Shown here in pieces: positions 16,161-22,982 of a stretch of 32,537 bases of DNA; positions within the stretch are counted from its first letter, which is position 1; the number at the start of each line of letters is the position of its first letter. Below the pieces are notes generated by a model. The model was given only the letters and a program-made list of their open reading frames with translations, searched no databases and was not told the origin of the DNA. The position numbers and the translations under genes are program-made. The stretch spans positions 220 through 32,756 of the forward strand of contig DJPV01000034.1 of the NCBI GenBank assembly GCA_002437435.1, read 5' to 3'. This DNA comes from Lachnospiraceae bacterium UBA6403. GTDB lineage: Bacteria > Bacillota > Clostridia > Lachnospirales > Lachnospiraceae.

Positions 16161-17882
16161 TTATGCTTCCTTTTCAGCAGGCTTCTCATTCTTCATAAGG
16201 ACAAGCTTTCTGATACATGTAATTGCTACGATGATACCAAGTACGATAAGGAATACTGCAACGATAAGCTGAAGTCCTTCAACAAGGAATGTACCGGTTC
16301 CGGCCTGGAACTTCTGGATATTTCCGATTACGTTGAGAACGATAGCTGTAAATGTTACAGCAAGCATTATAAGCATTGGTGGGTAAAGCATTGCATGCTT
16401 TCTGTTTGTTGCCTTAAGGAATACTGCTACACCGATCAGGACGAGTGCTGCAAGCATCTGGTTTGCTGATCCGAAGAGTGGCCATACATTTGAATATCCG
16501 CCCTTGCAGAGAAGGTAACCAAAGAACAATGTTATAACTGTTGCAAAATACTTATTTGTAAGGATCTTCTGCCATACAGGCATCTGGGATGGATCTGTAG
16601 TATCTCCCATGAACAGCTCCTGGAATGACATACGTCCGATACGTGCTACTGAATCAAGTGATGTAAGAGCAAGTGCTGATACACACATTGTCATGAATAC
16701 ATTTGCTACTGAATTTGGAAGTCCGAACTTCTCAAGGAAACCTGCGATACCCTGTGAGAAGATCTGGAATGGTGTAAGTCCTTCCGGCGCTTTTCCGCCA
16801 ACTGCTACTGCACCAACTACGATCAGGGAGATAACACCGAGGAGTGTCTCAAGGATCATTGCTCCATAACCTACAAATAACATATCTTTTTCATTTCTGA
16901 TCGTCTTTGATGATGTTCCTGATGAAACAAGGCTGTGGAAACCGGAAACCGCACCACAGGCAATCGTTACAAACAATGTTGGGAACAGATAACTCTTAGC
17001 ACCTGTTGATGATACAACTGTGAAACCATTGAAAGCGTTCAGACCCATGTTTGGATGTCCAACCAGAACACCGACAAATGCTCCAACCAACATGCCAACA
17101 AGCATAAATGTTGTCATATAATCTCTTGGCTGCATAAGTAACCACATAGGAAGTACGGATGCAAGGAACAGATATGCCATGATAACGTAGTTCCACTGGT
17201 CACCATTTAAGTACCAAGGAAGCTTCATACCTACTGCAAACATTGCAACGATGAGAACGATAGCAACGATAGATTTTACCCACTCCTTCATATTCTTGCA
17301 GGTCTTCATAACAACACCAAGTACCATAGCTACAACGATGAATAACATAGATACTGTAGCAGCTGCTGCACCGTTAAAGTTCTTTGTTACTGCTCCGTCA
17401 GCACCTGTCGTAAATCCATTAAATGTTGATGAAACCATAGATGTGAAAGCTGCAATAACAAGAAGTGTAAAGAGCCAGCAGAACAGTGAGAAGAATCTTC
17501 TTCCTGCCTTGCCTATGTACTTCTCAATGACAAGTCCGATGGACTTACCCTCATTTTTAACAGATGCATACAGAGAACCGAAATCCTGAACTGCACCGAA
17601 GAATACGCCTCCGACAAGCAGCCAGAGTAAAACCGGTACCCATCCAAACATTGCCGCAATGATTGGTCCCTGTACAGGTCCCGCACCTGCGATGGATGAA
17701 AACTGATGTGCAAATACTGTAAGCTTTGATGATGGTACATAATCCTTTCCATCTTCATTTGCAACGGCCGGGGTCTTTGCATTTGCATCTATGCCCCATT
17801 TCTTAGCAAGCCATCTTCCGTAACCCAGATAGCCAGCTCCTAAAACTACTACTGCGATAAGAATAATTACCAAACTATTCAT
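16161..17882 (-). CDS. cstA: CstA-family transporter (carbon starvation protein A)
   Basis: A 573-residue polytopic membrane protein with many hydrophobic helices, from MNSLVIILIAVVVLGAGYLG to a C-terminal helix and a charged tail. Family hallmarks are HQFSSIAGAGPVQGPIIAAM near the start, VQDFGSLYASVKNEGKSIG and a later VSSGTSSKTIRNE. CstA-family proteins in E. coli (CstA, BtsT) import pyruvate and have been linked to peptide uptake; the substrate here is not known. The start has GGAG seven bases before the ATG. It is preceded by a full T-box leader with its own promoter, so expression should respond to the charging of a tRNA, which points to a substrate or role connected to an amino acid. 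Confidence 0.93.
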   Translation of the reverse strand: MNSLVIILIAVVVLGAGYLGYGRWLAKKWGIDANAKTPAVANEDGKDYVPSSKLTVFAHQFSSIAGAGPVQGPIIAAMFGWVPVLLWLLVGGVFFGAVQDFGSLYASVKNEGKSIGLVIEKYIGKAGRRFFSLFCWLFTLLVIAAFTSMVSSTFNGFTTGADGAVTKNFNGAAAATVSMLFIVVAMVLGVVMKTCKNMKEWVKSIVAIVLIVAMFAVGMKLPWYLNGDQWNYVIMAYLFLASVLPMWLLMQPRDYMTTFMLVGMLVGAFVGVLVGHPNMGLNAFNGFTVVSSTGAKSYLFPTLFVTIACGAVSGFHSLVSSGTSSKTIRNEKDMLFVGYGAMILETLLGVISLIVVGAVAVGGKAPEGLTPFQIFSQGIAGFLEKFGLPNSVANVFMTMCVSALALTSLDSVARIGRMSFQELFMGDTTDPSQMPVWQKILTNKYFATVITLFFGYLLCKGGYSNVWPLFGSANQMLAALVLIGVAVFLKATNRKHAMLYPPMLIMLAVTFTAIVLNVIGNIQKFQAGTGTFLVEGLQLIVAVFLIVLGIIVAITCIRKLVLMKNEKPAEKEA

Positions 17883-17960
17883 ATCATTCTCCTTCCTTCC
17901 GCCATGTGGCAGATACTTGATTATATTATGTTCACAAAGAGTACATACAAAAACATATCT

Positions 17961-17985
17961 TTTATAGGAGGAACTTTCCTATAAA
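17961..17985. repeat. Small palindrome between the T-box terminator and cstA
   Basis: TTTATAGGA and TCCTATAAA form a perfect 9-bp inverted repeat around a 7-base loop. It lies three bases beyond the terminator of the T-box leader. A 13-base part (ACTTTCCTATAAA) recurs at 22854-22866, also just past a terminator. The role is unknown. Confidence 0.5.
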
Positions 17986-17987
17986 TT

Positions 17988-18289
17988 TAAAAAGGCTTTC
18001 GTCTTCATGTAATTCCATAAAGACGAAAGCCTGTAAACTTCCGCGTTACCACTTTATTTGCCATTCAAAAAATGACCACTCTATCTCATCTCATAAATTC
18101 TCGCTGTTGAAATAAGTTTCTTTGTAACGGTAGAAAACCGGTGACACCTAATGTCCATATCTGGAATTCAGTGTACTGCTCGCAGAGGATAATCACTAAA
18201 ACCATACACCGTCTCACACCACCCGACGGCTCTCTGAAGTAATCCTTTTTTAATGACCGCATTCTGTTCGTTGCATTTGCTCTTTGTTA
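17988..18289 (-). ncRNA. T-box leader RNA upstream of cstA
   Basis: Read on the minus strand, this leader of about 300 nt has the T-box order. A stem I starts with CAGAGAGCCGTC and closes with CCTCTG, with a GGGTGGTGTGAGACGG apical part and a specifier-loop-like AGTGATTATC. Next comes a variable stem region, then the T-box motif AAGTGGTAACGCGG (18038-18055 on the plus strand). Last is a terminator with GGCTTTCGTCTT (arms 17994-18005 and 18020-18031) followed by TTTTT. The TGGT bulge would pair with a tRNA whose discriminator base is A. The specifier codon is not certain: UUA, UAU or AUU can be read depending on alignment. The downstream gene is cstA, about 100 bases away. Confidence 0.85.
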
Positions 18290-18295
18290 ACTGCT

Positions 18296-18324
18296 AATTT
18301 AGCACTCTGTTTTTTTGTTGTCAA
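18296..18324 (-). promoter_or_regulatory. Promoter of the T-box/cstA transcript
   Basis: On the minus strand a perfect TTGACA (18319-18324) and TAAATT (18296-18301) are separated by 17 bases. The start would be near 18289, just before the T-box leader and after the PurF-like gene's stop, so cstA is transcribed on its own. Confidence 0.7.
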
Positions 18325-18367
18325 GAGCGATTTTAAATTTTTTTGACTTTTTCTGAATAATTTTTCC

Positions 18368-19774
18368 CTATTCTTTACCATCCCAGCAATAAGTACACAG
18401 CTTGCACTTATCGATTCCTACAGATTCCAGCATATCATCCAAACGGTTGAAACGCAATGATGTAAAATTCAGTTCCTTACGGATCTCCTCAACCATTGTT
18501 TCATATTTCTCAGATTCCGGATCTGCATACTCCTGTAAAATCTCATCTGTTACATTTCCATTTTCCAGACGGTCGATCACACGACGGGTGATCAGATCCA
18601 TTTCCGATGATGAACGTGAGAAATTCAGATACTTACAACCATATAATAATGGTGGGCAGGCAGGACGGATATGTACTTCCTTCGCACCACTCTCATATAA
18701 GAACTCAGTTGTTTCACGAAGCTGGGTTCCACGCACGATCGAATCGTCGATCAGAAGAAGGCTCTTATCACGGATCAGCTCGTCAACTGCTAACAGTTTC
18801 ATTTTTGCGATCAGATTTCTCTTACTCTGGATCGTTGGCATGAAGGAACGAGGCCAGGTCGGCGTATATTTGATAAATGGTCTGGAAAATGGGATTCCGG
18901 ATTCATTTGCATAACCGATTGCATGTGCAATACCGGAATCCGGTACACCGGCTACGATATCCGGCTTTACATTATCACGCTTTGCCATAGCTTTACCACA
19001 ATTATACCGCATCTGTTCTACACTGATTCCTTCATAGGAACTGGATGGATATCCATAATATACCCAGAGGAAGGTACAGATCTTCATTTCTTTATTCGGA
19101 TTGACCAGCGTGATACAGTTCTTATCTGTCACAACCGCGATCTCTCCCGGGCCAAGTTCCTTATAGTCCTTATAGTCCAGATTTTTATATGCAAAATTCT
19201 CAAAGGTTATACAATAGGCATCTTCTTTCTTACCGATGACAACCGGCGTTCTGCCGTATTTGTCACGGGCTGCATAGATTCCCGCCTGATTCATCAACAG
19301 GATGGATACCGAACCATCGACAGAATCAAGTGCAAACCGGATTCCTTCGATCAGATTTTCCTTCTGATTGATCAATGCAGCGATCAGCTCCGTTGCATTG
19401 ATGTCGCCACCGCTCATTTCCAGAAAGTGGGAATGTCCATTCTTGAACAGCATCTTTGTAAGTTCGTCTGTGTTGTTGATCTTGCTGACTGTTGTAAGTG
19501 CATATGTTCCATGATGAGAACGTACGATCAGTGGCTGTGGTTCGTAATCGGAGATACATCCGATTCCCATATGACCACTCATTTCCTGAACATCTTTGTC
19601 AAATTTTGTACGAAATGGTGCATTCTCAATATTGTGGATCGCACGGTTAAATCCGTCTTTTCCGTATACTGCCATTCCGCCTCGTCTTGTTCCCAGATGT
19701 GAATGGTAGTCGATACCAAAGAACAAATCAAATACACAATCCTGCTTTGATGCTACGCCAAAAAATCCGCCCAT
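18368..19774 (-). CDS. PurF-like protein (amidophosphoribosyltransferase homologue) lacking glutaminase residues
   Basis: A 468-residue PurF homologue. The C-terminal phosphoribosyltransferase half is intact: GVPDSGIAHAIGYANESGIP (276-295) and the PRPP loop SLLLIDDSIVRGT (338-350). Cysteines at 233 and in the C-terminal CKLCTYC lie where Bacillus-type PurF binds a 4Fe-4S cluster. The N-terminal class II glutamine amidotransferase half keeps the fold but not the chemistry. The Cys nucleophile that follows the start Met or a propeptide is replaced (MGGFFGVAS), the GHVRYS Arg is lost (GHMGIG), and the HNGN motif is gone. The start is secure: the ATG follows AGGA, and an in-frame TAG lies seven codons upstream, so no Cys-bearing extension exists. 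It may use ammonia or another acceptor, or be regulatory. It has its own promoter and a structured leader. Confidence 0.85.
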   Translation of the reverse strand: MGGFFGVASKQDCVFDLFFGIDYHSHLGTRRGGMAVYGKDGFNRAIHNIENAPFRTKFDKDVQEMSGHMGIGCISDYEPQPLIVRSHHGTYALTTVSKINNTDELTKMLFKNGHSHFLEMSGGDINATELIAALINQKENLIEGIRFALDSVDGSVSILLMNQAGIYAARDKYGRTPVVIGKKEDAYCITFENFAYKNLDYKDYKELGPGEIAVVTDKNCITLVNPNKEMKICTFLWVYYGYPSSSYEGISVEQMRYNCGKAMAKRDNVKPDIVAGVPDSGIAHAIGYANESGIPFSRPFIKYTPTWPRSFMPTIQSKRNLIAKMKLLAVDELIRDKSLLLIDDSIVRGTQLRETTEFLYESGAKEVHIRPACPPLLYGCKYLNFSRSSSEMDLITRRVIDRLENGNVTDEILQEYADPESEKYETMVEEIRKELNFTSLRFNRLDDMLESVGIDKCKLCTYCWDGKE

Positions 19775-19861
19775 TGCCTTTTCCTCGCTTTTCTAAAACT
19801 CCCGAACCGATATAACGCCTGCGAACGGCGGTTTTATTTCTAATACGGACGAGCAAATTCC

Positions 19862-19988
19862 ATCTATATTCTTTCTTCCACAGAACACTTGCGTTCTATT
19901 TTTACGCAGCGGTACTAAGCTCTCTGCTGATCGCAGATTACTAAGAACCGGCGTAAAAAAAGGTCTGTTTCAGAAAAATATAGATGAA
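19862..19988 (-). ncRNA. Structured leader RNA upstream of the PurF-like gene
   Basis: The minus-strand RNA can fold as a three-way junction. P1 pairs CATCTATATTTTTCT with AGAAAGAATATAGATG. P2 is a long hairpin closed by TTTTTACGC and GCGTAAAAA (19899-19907 with 19951-19959), with inner pairings CGGT/ACCG and TCTGC/GCAGA. P3 is AGAACGC-AA-GTGTTCT (19882-19897), which uses a G-U pair only on this strand. It lies between a predicted promoter and the start codon. I cannot match it to a known riboswitch class, and no classic terminator T-run follows. Apart from a small hairpin near 19810-19835, nothing else is seen in this gene-free stretch. Confidence 0.5.
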
Positions 19989-20048
19989 ACACGCTCTGTC
20001 CACATATAAAGATCAGATAAAACCGCCTGTCTCACGCTTTCCTATGTC

Positions 20049-20077
20049 ATTATATTCGATTCTATTTTCAGTGATAA
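20049..20077 (-). promoter_or_regulatory. Promoter of the PurF-like gene
   Basis: On the minus strand TTATCA (20072-20077) and a perfect TATAAT (20049-20054) are 17 bases apart. Transcription from near 20042 would give a leader of about 268 nt carrying the structured element. Confidence 0.55.
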
Positions 20078-20157
20078 ATCTTCGTTTTTTTACAAAACCT
20101 TTTTTATTTTATAGGATGTACTTACATAAATCAATAATTTCTATCAAAAAACGTAAT

Positions 20158-20212
20158 AAAAAAAAGACAATATCATGCACATATCAGGCTGTGATCAGCT
20201 TGCGAAAATGTG
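20158..20212 (-). terminator. Weak terminator candidate after the HD-domain gene
   Basis: On the minus strand CACAT and CAAGCT pair with AGCCTG and ATGTG, and a run of eight Ts begins about a dozen bases later. The stem is imperfect and the T-run is distant, so this is tentative. No gene is seen between 20213 and 20284. Confidence 0.3.
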
Positions 20213-20284
20213 TATGATTATTGTTCTTTTTCTATAGAGATCAATGTTATTTTTATATCTATGTGCGTCAGGCTTACATTACGA

Positions 20285-20767
20285 TCAATCATGGACAGTC
20301 TTTGTAAAGGCAAGGCGGAGGGCTCTGGTAGTTTCTTCAGCAGCGCACAGCTTATCTGCCCATGTTACGATCCAGCTCTCGCGAAACTTCGGAGGCGTAA
20401 CATTGAGCGGAAACATATGCTTTCGGATGATATCACGCTCAATGAAGTTCAAATGGAAATCCCGTCCGGCATTATGCAGGGCACGTTCCGCATGAAAGAA
20501 ACCATGCAGCCGGTGTCCGCCATCCTTCTCATGCCAGTCATATAAGAAATAATCATGAAGCAATGCTCCACGCACCAGCGACCGTTCATCGATATATGCG
20601 GAACATTTCTCTGCAAGTTCCAGGCTTTTTTCTGCTACCCGCAGGGAATGATCGTAACAGGTTATTGTTCCATGCTGTACAAATGTTTTTTCTTTCTGCA
20701 TACCCTCTGATGCCAGAATATCCGCACCATACTTATATATTTTTTCTTCTATACTATTTGTTTCCAT
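20285..20767 (-). CDS. HD-domain metal-dependent phosphohydrolase-like protein
   Basis: A 160-residue cytoplasmic protein with the HD-domain pattern of metal ligands: His in YDHSLRVAEKSLELAEKC, the HD pair in GALLHDYFLYDWHE, a His in HGFFHAERAL and a later Asp in ESWIVTWADKLCAAEE. HD proteins of this size hydrolyse nucleotides or other phosphate esters; the substrate is not known. The ATG at 20767 has GGAG eight bases upstream and is preferred over an earlier start that lacks a ribosome site. It is a single gene, divergent from the GGDEF gene. Confidence 0.82.
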   Translation of the reverse strand: METNSIEEKIYKYGADILASEGMQKEKTFVQHGTITCYDHSLRVAEKSLELAEKCSAYIDERSLVRGALLHDYFLYDWHEKDGGHRLHGFFHAERALHNAGRDFHLNFIERDIIRKHMFPLNVTPPKFRESWIVTWADKLCAAEETTRALRLAFTKTVHD

Positions 20768-21043
20768 CTTAAATTCTCCTGAATTTTCAAATCTCTGTCT
20801 CTTAATCATTCAATTACTGTCAACTATTTTTCCAATTTCCTTCTGGTTTTCTCAAATCAGCTATTTATTCTTACCCATGATAGCACAATTTGTGTCTGGT
20901 AAACTATTACTTTTTCTTAATGTTCTTTTTATGCTTTTGTATAATTCGTGTAAAATCTTTAAAGTGCATTCACAAATCCAAATGCGAATAGTATATTTAA
21001 TTACTATAGAATTTTATCTCGACCCGATTCGGAGGAAATCGTC

Positions 21044-22123
21044 ATGTTTGATTATTATTTTGCTACCATATTTTTCGCAATATTCATTATGATCATTATC
21101 GCGATCATGGTTTATAGCAATGAAATGCTGGATAAAAAGAAAAAACTTCAATTCGGTATTGCCGCAATCCTTGTTATCATTGCAGCTATTTCAGAGTGGC
21201 TCGGTGTATTTTTGGACGGAAAGGCAGACTGGACACATCCCTTTCATATTCTTGTAAAGACGACGGAATTATCGGTTGCCTCATTTATCCCAGTTATCTG
21301 TGCTGATATCTTAAGCCGGTTAAAACATACGAAAATCATATATGGTATTCTTGGTTTTCAGGTAATTCTGGAGATTATTTCTGCTTTTACCGGATTTATC
21401 TTCTATGTAGATGATTCAAATGTTTACCACCACGGTACATTTTATCCTGTTTATATTATTTCATTTTTAATTGGCATCGTACTTTTCAGTTACAAGGTAT
21501 TCTACGAAAGCCACCGCCAGTATGGTATGCACAAGGTTTTGCTTCTCCTGCTTCCATTGCTTGCAATATGCGGTCTGGGCTTTCAATATATGGATGATGG
21601 AATCCGGGTCATCTGGCTGTGTTCTGCCATCGACCTTGCCCTTATGTATATCATGTATCTGGAACTTGCCTTCAACACAGATGCCCTGACACACTTACTG
21701 AACAGAAGCTATTACGAGAGCCGGATCAACCGGCTGCGCGAATCTGCTTCTATCTTTTATATCGATGTCAACGACTTTAAAACAATTAATGATACTTACG
21801 GTCATGCATATGGTGATGTCGCCCTGACTGAAATTGCAAACAGCATTCAGGCTGCATTTGGCAATAACGGTTACTGCTACAGAATCGGCGGTGATGAATT
21901 TGCCGTAATCGCAAATATTCCAGCCGCTTCAGCCGAAACCTTTATCGAATCTTTCTATCATCATCTGAGACACAAGCAGAAAAAGAACAAACATCTTCCA
22001 TCTGCTTCCATCGGTTATGCTTTCTTTGATCCAAAGGAAGATCGTCCAATCTCTGAATTAATTGGCGAAGCCGATGCTATGATGTATGAAAATAAACGGA
22101 AGAGCAAGGAACTTACGTCATAG
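21044..22123 (+). CDS. Membrane-bound diguanylate cyclase (GGDEF domain)
   Basis: A 359-residue protein. Residues 1-210 hold about seven hydrophobic helices, resembling 7TM sensor regions of kinases and cyclases. The GGDEF domain follows, with FYIDVNDFKTINDTYGHAYGD and an intact active site RIGGDEFAVI (GGDEF at 282-286), so synthesis of cyclic di-GMP is expected. The RxxD inhibitory site is absent (NNGY at 274-277), so product feedback through the I-site is unlikely. GGAGG stands seven bases before the ATG. It is one of few plus-strand genes in this part and stands alone, with a strong shared terminator downstream. Confidence 0.92.
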   Translation: MFDYYFATIFFAIFIMIIIAIMVYSNEMLDKKKKLQFGIAAILVIIAAISEWLGVFLDGKADWTHPFHILVKTTELSVASFIPVICADILSRLKHTKIIYGILGFQVILEIISAFTGFIFYVDDSNVYHHGTFYPVYIISFLIGIVLFSYKVFYESHRQYGMHKVLLLLLPLLAICGLGFQYMDDGIRVIWLCSAIDLALMYIMYLELAFNTDALTHLLNRSYYESRINRLRESASIFYIDVNDFKTINDTYGHAYGDVALTEIANSIQAAFGNNGYCYRIGGDEFAVIANIPAASAETFIESFYHHLRHKQKKNKHLPSASIGYAFFDPKEDRPISELIGEADAMMYENKRKSKELTS

Positions 22124-22200
22124 ATATTATACAATGATGATCTTATAATGCAGCAAAATATATTTTACAAATTTACTTAACTTGATTAACAGTGATTGTT

Positions 22201-22270
22201 AAAAAGCAGTCAAAAACATGATTTTACAAAATCCTGTTGCCTGTAGGCTTCATGTTTTTGACTGCTTTTT
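22201..22270. terminator. Strong bidirectional terminator
   Basis: A perfect 21-bp inverted repeat (22201-22221 and 22250-22270) has an A-rich and a T-rich end, so it can work in both directions. It lies between the convergent GGDEF gene and the NimA-like gene. The loop holds a further small stem GCC-TGTA-GGC. Confidence 0.9.
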
Positions 22271-22272
22271 TA

Positions 22273-22758
22273 TTATTCCTGGTTCATTTTTACCGATAAT
22301 TCGGGAACAACGACTTTGATCACATTTACTGATTTTGTCATTGGTTCTGTAATGATAAAATCTCTTCCAGTCTGGTTCTTCATAATAAGCTCCAGTCCCA
22401 TAACTTTCTCATCAACATCGGTCAGAATACTGGCAGTTCCTTCTCCCATCACGCAAGCATAATTTGCACCATATTCGCATGGAACTTCACCACCACTGGT
22501 CAATACCATATCTGTATCAATCTCGATAAACACATTTGGATTGGCTGCGATCACATCATATTTGCGTCCTTCGGTTGCGCCGTGCAAATATAATGTAAGT
22601 CCGCCATTTTCATAGATATATCCATAATGCATTGGAACAATATATGGTTTGTTACCATCAACCATACCCAAATGTACAACTCTGGCTTTCTTAATGATCT
22701 CCTCAATTTTTACCGGATCTGTAACTTCACATTTTTGTCTTCTCATTGGTCTGTTCAT
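22273..22758 (-). CDS. Pyridoxamine 5'-phosphate oxidase-family flavoprotein (NimA-like)
   Basis: A 161-residue protein with the split-barrel flavin-binding fold: MRRQKCEVTDPVKIEEIIKK at the start, then ARVVHLGMVDGNKPYIVPMHYGY, and YLHGATEGRKYDVIAANPNV. It resembles the NimA group, which includes 5-nitroimidazole resistance proteins, but most members are uncharacterised flavin reductases and resistance cannot be inferred. It also has a CVMGEGTA segment. GGAG seven bases before the ATG supports the start. It is a single gene. Confidence 0.85.
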   Translation of the reverse strand: MNRPMRRQKCEVTDPVKIEEIIKKARVVHLGMVDGNKPYIVPMHYGYIYENGGLTLYLHGATEGRKYDVIAANPNVFIEIDTDMVLTSGGEVPCEYGANYACVMGEGTASILTDVDEKVMGLELIMKNQTGRDFIITEPMTKSVNVIKVVVPELSVKMNQE

Positions 22759-22870
22759 TATGTTCTCCTTTCGACCACATTTGGCTTAAAATAATTATTA
22801 ACAACATATTTCCCATCGCTCAATCATCAACAATAAACTTATGAAAAGGGCGTACTTTCCTATAAAGTAA

Positions 22871-22906
22871 AAAAACAGAGAATTCGCACATCGTCGAACC
22901 TCTCTG
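22871..22906 (-). terminator. Terminator after the M20 amidohydrolase gene
   Basis: On the minus strand CAGAGAGGTTCG pairs with CGAATTCTCTG, with one bulge, and is followed by seven Ts. It lies about 75 bases after the amidohydrolase stop. The sequence just beyond carries the ACTTTCCTATAAA motif also seen near cstA. Confidence 0.7.
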
Positions 22907-22982
22907 CTCTTTTCTATTATATACCAGCTTTGTGTTATCTGGCAAGGGAACATTTATAGTTATTTAAAGTTGCACGCAACAA

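Noticed and set aside
18195..18215. A single specifier codon for the T-box
   Set aside because: The specifier loop AGTGATTATC is one base shorter than the pattern I know, so UUA, UAU and AUU remain equal and no amino acid is assigned.
18923..19702. Open frame of 259 codons on the plus strand
   Set aside because: It is antisense to the PurF-like gene; its length comes from the codon use of the real gene, and no domain or start signal is seen.
19736..19738. Cys13 of the PurF-like protein as a possible displaced nucleophile
   Set aside because: The GGFFGVAS segment aligns with the CGVFGI start of PurF, so Cys13 falls inside the next element. The Arg and Asn-Gly partners are also lost.
19862..19988. 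Insertion sequence remnant
   Set aside because: The inverted ends CATCTATATT could suggest a small mobile palindrome, but there is no target duplication or transposase trace, and the position after a promoter suits a leader RNA better.
22273..22758. Nitroimidazole resistance gene
   Set aside because: The NimA-like fold is clear, but most members have no resistance role and nothing in the context supports one.
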